Below are positions 1 through 9,216 of a stretch of DNA of 45,087 bases, one piece after another. The translations under genes and the position numbers were made by a program. Below the pieces are notes generated by a model. It ran no database searches, was not told the origin of the DNA, and saw only the letters and a program-made list of their open reading frames with translations. Source of the DNA: Chitinispirillum sp. (lineage in GTDB: Bacteria; Fibrobacterota; Chitinivibrionia; Chitinivibrionales; Chitinispirillaceae); assembly GCA_007115975.1 (NCBI GenBank), contig SKJJ01000020.1, positions 1-45,087 on the forward strand, given 5' to 3'. Position 1 is the first letter of the stretch; every line of letters begins with the position of its first letter.

Positions 1-392
1 TTCCTGTGCCTGCCGAATACATCCTTGCCCGAAAGGATTGCCTTGAATTCAGTTCCTGCGGGGAGATGCTTTAGCGGTACAAAACGTAACCGGCTCGTAC
101 TCACCCAACGCGCTTCACCCTGTATTGACGGAGAAAAGGAGAAGGGGTTTTTACTCAGAATTGTCCCTTCCATATGCCGGGGCACAACCGGATCCCTGAA
201 AACGCACTCTATTGCAGAGGTAACCGATATAAGGTGCGGAGGGGTTTCGATTATCATCCGGTTAAGATCCAGTTCAGAGTCAAGGAGCTCGCCCACAGTG
301 TTGGGTACTGTTTCCTGAAACGCACTCTCCTTTTCCTTTGAACAGCCAAAAATCATAAGTGCTGCAAGCACAGAAATAGTTGCAAAATGCAT
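1..392 (-). CDS. Putative lipoprotein, N-terminal part (alpha-2-macroglobulin or Ig-like fold family?)
   Basis: A reading frame runs leftward from an ATG at 392 and leaves the window, so only about 130 N-terminal residues are visible. The start has a good ribosome site (AGGGAG, 5 bases upstream). The N-terminus is a short hydrophobic segment ending in IFGC at residues 14-17, a plausible lipobox, so the product is probably a lipoprotein. After a spacer, a segment of the type FSPSIQGEARW...LRFVPLKHLPAGTEFKA resembles the N-terminal domains of bacterial alpha-2-macroglobulins or SbsA-type Ig-like domains, which share the pattern 'F.P.i.G..W....L.F.P...L..GT.Y'. The family assignment is inferred from that pattern only. 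It is transcribed divergently from smpB. Confidence 0.6.
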   Translation of the reverse strand, partial: MHFATISVLAALMIFGCSKEKESAFQETVPNTVGELLDSELDLNRMIIETPPHLISVTSAIECVFRDPVVPRHMEGTILSKNPFSFSPSIQGEARWVSTSRLRFVPLKHLPAGTEFKAILSGKDVFGRHR

Positions 393-749
393 TTGTACTC
401 CCTGTAATTCGAATGTATTCCCGGACGTCCTATGGGTAAGCAGCGGCTCTGAGCTGTGGTCGGGTGAAGTATGTTATTACACAATATAGTAGTAAGCAGG
501 ATAGTAATGGAAGAGTGTGAGTCAAAGGGTTAGCAAAGGTGGAAATCAGTGCAGCAATTATAGTTACACTTACAACACTGGCGTTTTCTCTGCACGGTTT
601 ATAATGCTATCTGCATTACAACCCCCCCTGTCTGTTTTTGGCCAACCAGACCTACCACTCCTTCGGGGTTCGTCTCAACAGGTCGAACCATTATATATAA
701 CCTTTTTACAAATTGCCTTCTTTGTTCTTCGGGAACTATTTTCCTATAG
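393..749. other. Intergenic region between divergent genes
   Basis: This non-coding gap should hold the promoters of the leftward lipoprotein gene and the rightward smpB operon. A TATAAT hexamer lies at 600-605, but no convincing -35 element stands 17 bases before it. A small hairpin (GGTTCG/CGAACC arms, 667-672 and 684-689) precedes smpB. A short open frame at 517-753 has no ribosome site and a non-protein-like composition, and I do not call it a gene. Confidence 0.4.
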
Positions 750-1202
750 ATGAAAATTATAGCAAGAAACAAAAAAGCATTCCATGATTACGATATTCTG
801 GAAAAAGTGGAAGCCGCAATAGTGTTAAGCGGACCAGAGGTGAAATCTATCCGTGCAGGGAAGATCAATCTGTTGGACAGTTATGCCCAGTGCATCAGGG
901 GTGAGCTTTTTATAAATCACCTCCACATTAGCCCCTACAATCAGACTGGTATGTTTGCTCCTGACCCCTACAGGCGAAGGAAACTGTTGCTTCATAAAAA
1001 AGAGATTGAGTATCTCTGTGCTGAGGTGGACAGAAAACATCTTACCCTGATCCCGCTGGCGGTGTACTTTAAAAATCAGTACGTTAAAATAGAACTGGGG
1101 TTATGTCGGGGCCGAAAAAAGTTTGATAAAAGGCATATAATTGCAGAAAAAGAGACAAAGCGAAAGATAGCACAACTGGTTAAACACAACAGGAATATAT
1201 GA
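750..1202 (+). CDS. smpB: SsrA-binding protein SmpB
   Basis: SmpB binds tmRNA and brings it to stalled ribosomes for trans-translation in the cytoplasm. At 150 residues the product has the usual family length. It has the characteristic N-terminus (IARNKKAFHDYDILEKVEAG-like), the GPEVKSIRAGKINLLDSYA block and the basic C-terminal tail (KRHIIAEKETKRKIAQLVK) that inserts into the mRNA channel. The ATG at 750 gives a full-length family match. The stop overlaps the start of the amidase gene as ATGA, so the two are probably translationally coupled. No tmRNA gene is visible in this window. Confidence 0.96.
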   Translation: MKIIARNKKAFHDYDILEKVEAAIVLSGPEVKSIRAGKINLLDSYAQCIRGELFINHLHISPYNQTGMFAPDPYRRRKLLLHKKEIEYLCAEVDRKHLTLIPLAVYFKNQYVKIELGLCRGRKKFDKRHIIAEKETKRKIAQLVKHNRNI

Positions 1203-2689
1203 GATACACTAATTCGGTAAATCGTTTAATACCGCTTTTTACCCTTTTATTCACGGTGAGTCTCTTTGCTGAGGTCACCGTACGACACCTGCCCGGCGAC
1301 AGCAGAGCCAGCCTCCCCTCTTTTGAAAGTGAGGGGGGCGTTTGGGTTTCTGTGTCTCACCTTGCCTCTGAGCTGGAATGCACCTGGAGATGGAGCTTTT
1401 TCTCCCAGAAGCTCACTGTTTCAAAGGGATCACAAAGGGTGGTCTTCTTTAATGATGGTGCATTTTACCGATTTGGCGACCAGGTTGTACAGATGCCGGT
1501 CGCACCACGCCGAAAGGGTGGCAATGTTTATCTTCCTCAGAATCTGCTTGTTGCAATTTTCAGGAAAACAATGTTTGGCGGTACTATCGAGTGGCTTGAT
1601 GGTTCCCGGGAACTCTTAATTCAAAGCCCGGGCAAAAGAGTCGATTCAGTTACCAGCATCCGCAGGGACGATGCGACTGAGGTGAGTATTTCGCTATCGG
1701 ACTCCGCTGGTTTTGCCTTCTCGTATCTTCACCCGCGTTTGACCATTACTATCAGCAATACCTCTGTTGATCCCGAAGTGTTGGACATTAGGGCTGGTGG
1801 CATTATAGACTCCATTCTGGCCCTTGAGCATGAAACTTCTGCTGAAATTGTGCTGTTTCTCAATAAACGGGTTGAAAAACCGCAATTGCAGTACGTTAAC
1901 AGCAATCAACTTCAATTTTCGCTTGAGACCGAAAAAGAGCCTGAAAAGAGGCCACCGGTGTTGGCGGAGATGGATATCCCTGAATTGCGGCGCGTGGTGA
2001 TCGATCCGGGGCACGGCGGAAGGGATCCGGGGGCAGTGGGGCCAGGCGGTACACTGGAGAAGGATGTGGTGTTGGCGATCGGTCTGGCGCTGCGTGAGCA
2101 GCTTAAAGCCAGGGGTTTTGAAGTTTTGATGACCCGAGATAAAGATGTATTTATCCCTTTGCGTGAGCGCACACAATTTGCCAATGAAAAAAAGGCCGAT
2201 CTGTTTATCAGCATTCACGCCAATGCCATCGGTGGACCGTGGGCAAGAAGAGATACAATCAGGGGGTACAAATCCTATTTCCTTTCACAGGCAAGAAATG
2301 AGCACGAAAGGCTTACTGCAATGCGGGAAAATGCGGTAATTGAGCTTGAGGATAAGCCACAACAGTATGATTTGCTCCAGAGCGTGCTGGTGGATCTTGC
2401 GGGAAATGAATTTTTAAGACAAAGTCAGGAATTTTGCATAATCATCGATCAGGTTTTTTCAAACGGATCTTTGTCCAACCGCATACCAAAATTACATTTA
2501 GGAGTGGGTCAGGCAAATTTCTGGGTGCTTAATGGTGCCTATATGCCATCTGTTCTGTTTGAGGTGGGTTTTATCTCAAATCCCCAAGAGGAACAGCTGC
2601 TTAATTGCAGTGATGTTCAGAATGAGATTGCACAGGGTTTAACCGAAGCGGTAGTTACTTTTAAACATCAATTTGAGATTGGAATATGA
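1199..2689 (+). CDS. N-acetylmuramoyl-L-alanine amidase (Amidase_3), secreted
   Basis: This is a periplasmic peptidoglycan amidase that cleaves the MurNAc-L-Ala bond, as in AmiC-type cell-separation enzymes. A signal peptide occupies about residues 1-25. It is followed by a region resembling a copper-amine-oxidase-N-like domain (about 28-130) and an AMIN-like beta domain (about 145-250). The catalytic Amidase_3 domain runs from about 265 to the end. Zinc-ligand motifs are visible: DPGHGG, the Glu in TLEKDVVLAIG, and SIHANA. The catalytic Glu is in FEVGFISNPQEE. At 496 residues it matches multi-domain AmiC relatives. It overlaps smpB and murI by 4 bases on each side. The exact amidase name (AmiA/B/C) cannot be decided. 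Confidence 0.92.
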   Translation: MRYTNSVNRLIPLFTLLFTVSLFAEVTVRHLPGDSRASLPSFESEGGVWVSVSHLASELECTWRWSFFSQKLTVSKGSQRVVFFNDGAFYRFGDQVVQMPVAPRRKGGNVYLPQNLLVAIFRKTMFGGTIEWLDGSRELLIQSPGKRVDSVTSIRRDDATEVSISLSDSAGFAFSYLHPRLTITISNTSVDPEVLDIRAGGIIDSILALEHETSAEIVLFLNKRVEKPQLQYVNSNQLQFSLETEKEPEKRPPVLAEMDIPELRRVVIDPGHGGRDPGAVGPGGTLEKDVVLAIGLALREQLKARGFEVLMTRDKDVFIPLRERTQFANEKKADLFISIHANAIGGPWARRDTIRGYKSYFLSQARNEHERLTAMRENAVIELEDKPQQYDLLQSVLVDLAGNEFLRQSQEFCIIIDQVFSNGSLSNRIPKLHLGVGQANFWVLNGAYMPSVLFEVGFISNPQEEQLLNCSDVQNEIAQGLTEAVVTFKHQFEIGI

Positions 2690-3510
2690 CAGATACAAGA
2701 CCGATCGGGGTTTTTGATTCCGGCCTGGGAGGCTTAACTGTAGTAAAGGAGATCCAGCGGCTTATGCCTGCGGAGAAGGTCGTCTATCTGGGGGACACTG
2801 CACGATGCCCCTATGGGGGGCGCTCAGATGAGACTATCGCTAAATTTGGCCTTCAGGATGCTCAGTTTCTCCTGGATATGGATATCAAACTTCTCATTGT
2901 TGCCTGTAACACTGTATCTTCCGTTGCACTTGATTATCTGGAGCACACTATAAAAAGTGTTCCGGTTATAGGCGTTGTGCTTCCGGGGGCAAGGGCTGCG
3001 GTACTCAGAACTGCAGACAGGAAGGTTGGAGTCATTGGCACCGCTGCCACTATAAGAACCAACTCTTATAAAAATGCCATGCATTGTGTTGATCCCGGGG
3101 TTAAGGTGTATGGAAAGGCATGTCCTCTCTTTGTGCCGTTGGTTGAAGAGGGACTTATTGACAGCGATATAACCAGGCTGGTAGCTCAGCACTATCTCTA
3201 CGATATGATTGATATTGGGGTCGATTGCCTTATCCTTGGCTGCACCCATTATCCTCTGTTGATGGAGGTTATACAGGGTACAGTAGGTACCCGCATGCAG
3301 CTTCTCGACAGTGCGCTCTGGACGGCAAAGGAAGCACAGGATATTCTCACCGCTCTCAATGCCCTGGCACCCAAAGAGAGTGATGGACACGCGCTGAGTC
3401 GCTTTTTAATATCCGACCTTACCCCTCACTTCGAATCCCTTGCAGAATCCTTTTTGGGTCGCCCGTTGCCTTCAGTTGAGAAGCTTGCACTTGAGGAGTT
3501 GGTAAAATGA
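2686..3510 (+). CDS. murI: Glutamate racemase MurI
   Basis: MurI interconverts L- and D-glutamate and supplies D-Glu for peptidoglycan stem peptides in the cytoplasm. The 274-residue product has the family N-terminus (PIGVFDSGLGGLTVV). Both catalytic cysteines are present: C74 in VACNTVS and C186 in LGCTHYP. The conserved LGDTARCPYG block is also there. The start overlaps the stop of the upstream amidase gene (ATGA), which groups two peptidoglycan genes with smpB in one transcription unit. No unusual features are seen. Confidence 0.96.
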   Translation: MTDTRPIGVFDSGLGGLTVVKEIQRLMPAEKVVYLGDTARCPYGGRSDETIAKFGLQDAQFLLDMDIKLLIVACNTVSSVALDYLEHTIKSVPVIGVVLPGARAAVLRTADRKVGVIGTAATIRTNSYKNAMHCVDPGVKVYGKACPLFVPLVEEGLIDSDITRLVAQHYLYDMIDIGVDCLILGCTHYPLLMEVIQGTVGTRMQLLDSALWTAKEAQDILTALNALAPKESDGHALSRFLISDLTPHFESLAESFLGRPLPSVEKLALEELVK

Positions 3511-3662
3511 TCACCAGGATCTGTATTCGGTTTATTGCATTACGCGGCATAAAATGCTCGCCGTTGCGGTGGGAGCAGGCGCGTCCTCCAGACATTCATA
3601 CCTCTTAATCAAAAAAGGTGTAATCTCATTCAAAACAATTCAATTTTAAAAAAGAGGTAGAG

Positions 3663-4412
3663 ATGTCGGGACATTCCAAATGGGCAACCATTAAAAGAGC
3701 TAAAGGAAAGGCTGATGCAGCCAAGGGAAAACTTTTCAACAGACTTATCAGAGAAATCACCATAGCGGCAAGGATGGGTGGGGGAGATGTCGATGCCAAT
3801 CCGCGTCTCAGATCTGCTGTAAGCAGTGCACGCGCTGCAAATATGCCAAATAAAAATGTCGATACCGCTATTCAAAAAGGTACCGGTCAGCTTGAAGGTG
3901 TTTCCTATGAGGAGATCCTCTTTGAGGGGTATGGGCCAGGCGGTGTCGCTGTTTTGATTGAGTCAATGACCGATAACCGTAACCGCACCGTTGCGGAGGT
4001 AAGACATGCGCTTACTAAGCATGGTGGGAATCTGGGAACAACAAATTCGGTTGCCTATATGTTCAAATCAAAGGGGATCATACGGGTAAGTAAGGATGCA
4101 ATGGGTGAAGAGGAGCTCATGGAGATAGCGATCGAAGCGGGCGCAGAGGATCTTTTACTTGACGGAGATGAATACGAAATAAGCACACCACCCGACACAT
4201 TTGAAGCGGTAAGAGAGGCCCTGGAGAAGACTGGTGTGGAAATCGCTTCTGCTGAACTTACCAAAATCGCTGATAATCCGGTGAGTGTTGAAGGCGATAC
4301 TGCTGCAAAGGTTCTCAGGCTTATTGATATGCTTGATGAACTTGATGATACACAGAATGTGTATGGGGCTTTTGATATCAGTGATGAGGAGATGGAAAGG
4401 CTCAGAGGGTAG
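3663..4412 (+). CDS. yebC: YebC/PmpR/TACO1-family protein
   Basis: The YebC family comprises ribosome-associated translation factors, some of which are also reported as DNA-binding regulators. The 249-residue product starts with the signature MSGHSKWATIKRAKGKADAA, then the conserved NRLIREITIAAR and the acidic GYGPGGVAVLIE block. An AGGTAGAG ribosome site directly precedes the ATG. In many bacteria yebC lies immediately before ruvCAB, as it does here, so context supports the call. About 260 bases containing a palindromic repeat separate it from ruvC. Confidence 0.95.
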   Translation: MSGHSKWATIKRAKGKADAAKGKLFNRLIREITIAARMGGGDVDANPRLRSAVSSARAANMPNKNVDTAIQKGTGQLEGVSYEEILFEGYGPGGVAVLIESMTDNRNRTVAEVRHALTKHGGNLGTTNSVAYMFKSKGIIRVSKDAMGEEELMEIAIEAGAEDLLLDGDEYEISTPPDTFEAVREALEKTGVEIASAELTKIADNPVSVEGDTAAKVLRLIDMLDELDDTQNVYGAFDISDEEMERLRG

Positions 4413-4468
4413 GGGCATAGGTGTTAAGTAAGGGTACGATTTATACTATAGTTACACTGTAATATGAT

Positions 4469-4562
4469 CCGCTCGCCCTGAGCTCCTAGCCGAAGGGTCC
4501 CGTTTCTTTGTTTTGAGGCTTAGGAATAATTCGATAAGCTCAGCACAGGCAGTGTGAGCGGA
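4469..4562. repeat. Palindromic dispersed repeat, family 1 (copy A)
   Basis: The left part reads CCGCTCGCCCTGAGCTCC followed by CCGAAGGG. The right part, from about 4530, reads TTCGATAAGCTCAG and ends in GTGTGAGCGGA. The outer ends are imperfect reverse complements of each other (TCCGCTC.../...GAGCGGA), so the unit can fold into a long hairpin. Related copies occur near 7595, 20142, 30353 and 30411. The unit fills most of the gap between yebC and ruvC. Confidence 0.7.
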
Positions 4563-4674
4563 GTGCGGAGCCTTATCTTAATAGGGGAGAAGAGGGGGGC
4601 TCTGGTGTTTGGGCGAAGAATCTCCCGGCGCTTGTTTACCCTTCATCCGACACTCTTTATAAAGGCGCTCTCTT

Positions 4675-5217
4675 GTGATAATTTTCGGAATCGATCCCGG
4701 TACGGCCGCTACAGGCTATGGGGTTATCAGGGTGGTTAATAATACTGTCTCATGGGTTGATTCCGGGGTTGTAACCACTGGTTGCGCTCAGGATCTCTCA
4801 AAGCGGCTGGAGATTATTTACGAGGCCCTATGGCAGAAGATGGCAGAGCACAGTCCGGACCGGGTTTGTATCGAACAGGCATTTTATGCAAAAAATGTTC
4901 ATACTACCCTGATCCTGGGGCATGCCAGAGGAGTTGCAATGCTCGCTGCTTCAAAATCAGGGGCCTCAGTGCATGAATATTCCCCAAGAGAGATAAAAAA
5001 AACCGTAACGGGTAGTGGTAATGCTGCCAAGGAGCAGGTGCAGTATATGGTTAAAATGCTCATCTCACCCCCCCGTGAGCATCTTAAAAGTGATGCCTAT
5101 GATGCGCTTGCTATCGCTATTTGTGATTTCCAGTGTTCAAAACATAGAACCATGGTCAGCTCTTATTGTTTGGGAAAAAGAAAACCATCACCAAAAGGTA
5201 GAAGAAAAACAGTATGA
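4675..5217 (+). CDS. ruvC: Holliday junction resolvase RuvC
   Basis: RuvC is the endonuclease that cleaves Holliday junctions delivered by RuvAB. Translation starts at a GTG (4675); a TTG two bases earlier runs straight into a stop. The 180-residue product shows the RNase H-like catalytic acids: D7 in FGIDPGT, E67 in VCIEQAF, and D140/D143 in KSDAYDALA. The C-terminus is basic. It overlaps ruvA by 4 bases (ATGA), so the two are coupled. Confidence 0.96.
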   Translation: MIIFGIDPGTAATGYGVIRVVNNTVSWVDSGVVTTGCAQDLSKRLEIIYEALWQKMAEHSPDRVCIEQAFYAKNVHTTLILGHARGVAMLAASKSGASVHEYSPREIKKTVTGSGNAAKEQVQYMVKMLISPPREHLKSDAYDALAIAICDFQCSKHRTMVSSYCLGKRKPSPKGRRKTV

Positions 5218-5831
5218 TCGAGTATATCAAGGGGATTCTGGCTGATAAGGAGATGATGCATGTAGCGCTGGAGTGTGCGGGTGTAGGGTATGCTATCACT
5301 ATACCTATCTCTACTTTTGAGAAACTGCCCGATCCCGGAAAGCTGGTTAAACTCCATATCCATTACTATGTGCGGGAAGATGCGGTAAAACTGTACGGGT
5401 TTTTCACCAAAATAGAGCGGGAAATCTTCCGCCACCTGATCAGCATAAGCAAAATCGGGCCAAAGGTGGCAATCAGCATACTTTCCGGTATATCAGTTGA
5501 AAAGCTGGTTTTCAGCATAAATACTTCAGATTCCACCAGTTTGGAGAAAATCCCCGGGGTAGGAGCAAAGACTGCACAGCGACTGGTCATTGAGCTTAAG
5601 GGTAAACTTGGTTCTGTGTCTCTTGGCGTCCATGATATCTGCTCCGGTGGAGCTGTTAAAAACGGTAGTGCGGCTATTGGTAATACTGTGCGTGATGAAG
5701 CGTATGCTGCCATGATTGCTCTTGGGTATAATGAAAAACAGGTCGTACGTGCGATTGCAAGAGTTGAAGAGGTGATTGAGTCCGATGCGGGAGTTGAAGA
5801 GTGGGTACGCAAAGCTCTTCAGGTAATTTAG
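5214..5831 (+). CDS. ruvA: Holliday junction branch migration protein RuvA
   Basis: RuvA is the junction-binding subunit of the RuvAB branch-migration motor. The 205-residue product has the family N-terminus ([10 protein letters not shown]) as an OB-fold domain of about 65 residues. Helix-hairpin-helix motifs follow, including [16 protein letters not shown] and [18 protein letters not shown] flexible linker then leads to the C-terminal RuvB-binding domain ([20 protein letters not shown]). It sits between ruvC and ruvB in a classic ruvCAB order. Confidence 0.96.
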   Translation: MIEYIKGILADKEMMHVALECAGVGYAITIPISTFEKLPDPGKLVKLHIHYYVREDAVKLYGFFTKIEREIFRHLISISKIGPKVAISILSGISVEKLVFSINTSDSTSLEKIPGVGAKTAQRLVIELKGKLGSVSLGVHDICSGGAVKNGSAAIGNTVRDEAYAAMIALGYNEKQVVRAIARVEEVIESDAGVEEWVRKALQVI

Positions 5832-5856
5832 AATTGTCAATTTACAGGGTGAAAAA

Positions 5857-6903
5857 ATGAGTGATGAATTCCAGGAGAGACTTATTTCAGGCAGCAATCA
5901 CGACAGTGATGAAGAGCTGTTTGATAATGCCCTCAGGCCTGAACGGTTTACCGATTTTGTCGGTCAGGAAGCAATAAAGGAGAATCTCAGTATCTTTGTG
6001 CAAGCTGCCAGAAATAGGGGGGAAGCTCTTGACCACATCCTCTTCTGCGGACCTCCTGGTCTGGGCAAAACTACACTGTCGAGAATTCTGGCCAATGAAC
6101 TTGGTGTCGCTATCAATACTACCTCAGGCCCTGTTCTGGAGAAAAAAGGTGATCTTGCAGGAAATCTCACCAATCTTGAGGAACGGGAGATTTTGTTCAT
6201 CGATGAGATCCATCGTCTCAACCGCGTTGTGGAAGAGTCCCTTTACCCGGCTATGGAGGACTTCGTTTTCGATATAACTATCGGCGATGGCCCGGCTGCA
6301 CGATCGGTAAGATTAAATGTTAAACCCTTTACGCTGGTGGGAGCTACAACAAGAGCAGGTATGCTCACTTCCCCAATGCACGCGCGGTTCGGCTATGTCT
6401 GCAGACTTCTCTACTACAGTGCTGCCGAGCTCAAACAGATTATCCTCAGGTCCACTTCAATACTGGGAGTGGAGTGTGACCAGGCCGCAGCGCTTGAACT
6501 GGGAAAAAGAGCACGGGGCACCCCAAGAGTTGCAAACCGGCTTCTGAGGCGCTGCAGGGATGTTGCTGAAGTGAAAGGGGATGGTAAAATTACCGTTCAG
6601 GTGGTAAAAAAAACCCTCGAACTGCTTGGTATTGATGAGTGCGGGCTTGATGAAATGGACAGAAATATTCTTTTAGCCATTATCGATCATTACGGAGGAG
6701 GACCGGTAGGATTAAGTACGATAGCTGTTGTGGTTGCTGAAGAACGGGATACTATTGAAGAGGTGTATGAGCCGTTTCTTATCCAATCCGGATTTCTCAA
6801 AAGGACACCAAGGGGCAGAGAGGTGACCAGAAAATGCTTCCAGTATTTTAACCGTATGCCTCCAAAAAACAACAGTCAATCAAACCTGTTTGACCAAAAT
6901 TAA
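5857..6903 (+). CDS. ruvB: Holliday junction helicase RuvB
   Basis: RuvB is the hexameric AAA+ motor that drives branch migration with RuvA. The 348-residue product has the N-terminal [11 protein letters not shown] block, Walker A (GPPGLGKTT), Walker B (LFIDEIHRL), sensor I (LVGATTRAG) and the C-terminal winged-helix domain (GLSTIA...EPFLIQ.GFL.RTPRGR). The ATG at 5857 follows AGGGTGAAAAA. It lies 25 bases after ruvA in the same unit. Confidence 0.97.
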   Translation: MSDEFQERLISGSNHDSDEELFDNALRPERFTDFVGQEAIKENLSIFVQAARNRGEALDHILFCGPPGLGKTTLSRILANELGVAINTTSGPVLEKKGDLAGNLTNLEEREILFIDEIHRLNRVVEESLYPAMEDFVFDITIGDGPAARSVRLNVKPFTLVGATTRAGMLTSPMHARFGYVCRLLYYSAAELKQIILRSTSILGVECDQAAALELGKRARGTPRVANRLLRRCRDVAEVKGDGKITVQVVKKTLELLGIDECGLDEMDRNILLAIIDHYGGGPVGLSTIAVVVAEERDTIEEVYEPFLIQSGFLKRTPRGREVTRKCFQYFNRMPPKNNSQSNLFDQN

Positions 6904-6920
6904 TCTCTAAGGGGAGAAGT

Positions 6921-7139
6921 ATGAACTGGGTAGATATGGGACGTTTTTTGATTATTGCCGGTACGGTAATTGTAATAATTGGTTTAGTGTTTATGATTTC
7001 TGATAAATTGCCCATCGGCAGATTGCCCGGTGACATTCACCTTGGTAGTGGAAGATTTAAAATTTATATCCCCGTCGCTACATCGGTTCTTCTTAGTATC
7101 GTTATAACGGTCATAGTAAATTTTTTCTCCCGTAAATAA
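6921..7139 (+). CDS. DUF2905 family small membrane protein
   Basis: This 72-residue protein has two hydrophobic helices (about residues 8-26 and 50-68). Between them is the conserved DUF2905 loop KLPIGRLPGDIHLGSGRFKI. The family's function is unknown. A strong ribosome site (AAGGGGAGAAGT) precedes the ATG. It lies 17 bases after ruvB. DUF2905 genes are often found beside ruvB in other bacteria, so it probably belongs to the same transcript. Confidence 0.88.
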   Translation: MNWVDMGRFLIIAGTVIVIIGLVFMISDKLPIGRLPGDIHLGSGRFKIYIPVATSVLLSIVITVIVNFFSRK

Positions 7140-7161
7140 TAACGCTCTGGGAGTTTAACTT

Positions 7162-7434
7162 ATGAAACGTTTCCATATAGCCGTTACCGGCAGAGTACAG
7201 GGAGTGGGGTACCGGTTTTTTACCGTTGAAGCGGCGCTCTCTTTGGGGTTAAGCGGATGGGTTCGTAATCGCCCCGACCGAACGGTTGAGCTTGAGGTGC
7301 AGGGAGAGAATCAGAAAATACTAGATGAATTCTGTGAACAGCTCAGGCAGGGGCCGCCTCTTTCAAGAGTGACCAGGCTTGATATACGGGAATTACCTCC
7401 TGAACCCTCAGGATCAGAGTTTTTCATCCGTTAG
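7162..7434 (+). CDS. acyP: Acylphosphatase
   Basis: Acylphosphatase hydrolyses carboxyl-phosphate bonds such as those in acyl phosphates. The 90-residue product is the usual size. It carries the substrate-binding Arg loop GRVQGVGYRFF and the catalytic Asn in SGWVRNRPDRTVE, followed by the family pattern VELEVQGENQKI. It follows the DUF2905 gene by about 20 bases and is probably the last gene of the ruv transcript. Confidence 0.93.
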   Translation: MKRFHIAVTGRVQGVGYRFFTVEAALSLGLSGWVRNRPDRTVELEVQGENQKILDEFCEQLRQGPPLSRVTRLDIRELPPEPSGSEFFIR

Positions 7435-7594
7435 CATAAGTTTTGTCAGTTTGTTCAGAATAGAGACTGGAGAGATCTGGTTTTTCCCGCCAAGAGAGCT
7501 GCTTCATGATTCGCTGGTTAACATTGGTGAATGGTCGGTGGCACTACCGATGCACCGCTCATCCTGCCGGTCCTGCGCAATAATTACCATGGAG

Positions 7595-7613
7595 GAGCTC
7601 TGGGTGAGCGGAG
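7595..7613. repeat. Dispersed repeat, family 1 (partial copy)
   Basis: GAGCTCTGGGTGAGCGGAG matches the core of the family-1 palindrome seen near 4469, 20142 and 30353. It lies in the 240-base gap between acylphosphatase and mnmA. An opposing fragment, ACCGCTCATCCTG, sits about 40 bases upstream and may be its degenerate other arm. Confidence 0.5.
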
Positions 7614-7675
7614 CATGAAAGAAGCCTTAACGTACTACACCTATTGGATTTAGGAGCCTTTTTCAGGAGTGGGAT

Positions 7676-8734
7676 TTGAAAAGAGTACTTGCAGCCATGA
7701 GTGGTGGCGTTGATTCTTCGGTAACCGCAGCACTTCTTAAAGAGCAGGGTTATGAGGTCATCGGGGTTACGATGAAGCTGCTTGATTCAGAGGAGTTCTG
7801 TTCAACGGACAGCCGCTCCTGTTGTGGATATGATGCTGCAAAAGACGCGAAAATGGTTGCCGATTCACTCTGCATTCCCCACTATACCATAAATGCAGTT
7901 GAAGCTTTCAATGCTACGGTCATTGAGGATTTTATTAACGAATACACCATGGGAAGAACCCCCAACCCGTGTGTGCGGTGTAACTACTTTCTCAAATTTG
8001 ATTTCCTGATGAAAAAAGCGCGTGAGCTTGGGTGCGAGTACCTTGCCACAGGACACTATGCCAAAATGGATGAGGGGATTTTGAGACGGGGGAACGATCA
8101 ACTCAAGGATCAGTCCTACTTCCTGTATCCTGTGTTTGCCGCCCAAACGGACAAAATTCTTTTCCCACTGGGGAACATGAACAAACCAGAAGTCAGAGCG
8201 CTTGCACAGCGATACAATCTTCCCACAGCCCAGAAAAGGGAGAGCCAGGATATCTGTTTTATTCCGGATGGAGACTATGCACAATTTTTGAAAAAAACTG
8301 CCGGTTTGAGCTTCCAGCCAGGAAAGATTGTTGCTGTTTCAGGAGATGTGATCGGCTCCCATCAGGGGATTCAGTTCTATACCGTTGGGCAGCGAAAGGG
8401 GCTTGGTGCCCTGGGGCAAAGGATGTACGTGAAGCAGATAGATGTTGAAAAAAACCTGGTGGTTGCAGCCACTGATCAGGAGCTTTTCTCTGATGCAATC
8501 GATGTAACTGACTTTCTATGTGCCAGAAACAGAAGCGTAGTCAGTGGAGATCACTTTTTGGTTCAGGTCCGTTATAGAAGTAAACCGGTTGGAGCTGTTG
8601 TTGAAACTTTGTGCAGCGAAAAATTTCGTATTCGATTCGATACACCCGTAAGGGCGGTCGCTCCGGGACAGTCTGCTGTTTTGTATGACGGGGATATGGT
8701 TGTGGGTGGCGGGTTGATTTCAAAAGCGATGTGA
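7676..8734 (+). CDS. mnmA: tRNA-specific 2-thiouridylase MnmA
   Basis: MnmA thiolates U34 of Lys, Glu and Gln tRNAs using sulfur relayed from a cysteine desulfurase. The 352-residue product begins at a TTG (7676) with a GGAG upstream. This start gives the family N-terminus KRVLAAMSGGVDSSV, which contains the PP-loop. The catalytic cysteines are visible as C102 in NPCVRCN and C194 in SQDICFIPDG. Conserved GHYAK and FYTVGQRKGLG blocks are present. Extra cysteines near residues 42-50 (FCSTDSRSCCG) occur in many non-proteobacterial members. Confidence 0.96.
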   Translation: MKRVLAAMSGGVDSSVTAALLKEQGYEVIGVTMKLLDSEEFCSTDSRSCCGYDAAKDAKMVADSLCIPHYTINAVEAFNATVIEDFINEYTMGRTPNPCVRCNYFLKFDFLMKKARELGCEYLATGHYAKMDEGILRRGNDQLKDQSYFLYPVFAAQTDKILFPLGNMNKPEVRALAQRYNLPTAQKRESQDICFIPDGDYAQFLKKTAGLSFQPGKIVAVSGDVIGSHQGIQFYTVGQRKGLGALGQRMYVKQIDVEKNLVVAATDQELFSDAIDVTDFLCARNRSVVSGDHFLVQVRYRSKPVGAVVETLCSEKFRIRFDTPVRAVAPGQSAVLYDGDMVVGGGLISKAM

Positions 8735-8772
8735 TCTTTTACTATAACCCCGAAAAAACGCAGGTGAACGGT

Positions 8773-9216
8773 ATGTCAGAATTAATTGATGCTGTAAGTG
8801 ATTACTGTTCTTCGGAGTATTTTGTTTTTCTTGATCCGGACATTAAAGAGCATGCTGAATCATTACTGATTCACTGGAGCAGAAAAATTCAGTCCGATTC
8901 ATCGCCCAAAGGTATTTCAGATTCACTTATGGAGATGGGATCCCTTGAGCTCTCTTTGCAGATAAAGAAGACCATACCCTCTCTTCTTGCGCAGTTCTTT
9001 CAATATCTGCTAATAACAGGAAAATGCTCGCAGGCGCAGAGTTGGGGTGACATAATCATACAACTCCAGACCAGTTACAACGACCGCCTGCGCACGGACG
9101 GCTCATTCAGGGGGGAAACGTTCGTTAAAAACTATAGTGACCTCAGCAGAAATGATCCTTGTCCTTGTGGTAGTGGTAAGAAGTTTAAAAAGTGCTGTAT
9201 GTCACTTCTGTTGTAA
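8773..9216 (+). CDS. SEC-C motif protein of unknown function
   Basis: The product is about 147 residues, mostly helical, with no recognised enzymatic domain. It ends in a SEC-C metal-binding motif (NDPCPCGSGKKFKKCC), the short Zn-binding element also found at the tail of SecA. I prefer the ATG at 8773 because AGGTGA stands 5 bases before it. A GTG at 8731 overlapping the mnmA stop would add 14 residues but has no ribosome site. It directly follows mnmA and is probably co-transcribed. Its function is not known. Confidence 0.8.
   Translation: MSELIDAVSDYCSSEYFVFLDPDIKEHAESLLIHWSRKIQSDSSPKGISDSLMEMGSLELSLQIKKTIPSLLAQFFQYLLITGKCSQAQSWGDIIIQLQTSYNDRLRTDGSFRGETFVKNYSDLSRNDPCPCGSGKKFKKCCMSLLL

Noticed and set aside
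393..749. tmRNA or tRNA gene near smpB
   Set aside because: No CCA-ended cloverleaf or T-arm pattern (GGTTCRA) in a suitable context. The GGTTCG...CGAACC hairpin at 667-689 is isolated.
517..753. Plus-strand open frame of 78 codons before smpB
   Set aside because: No ribosome site, unusual composition with runs such as PPLS/QPPL, overlaps the smpB start, and no family resemblance.
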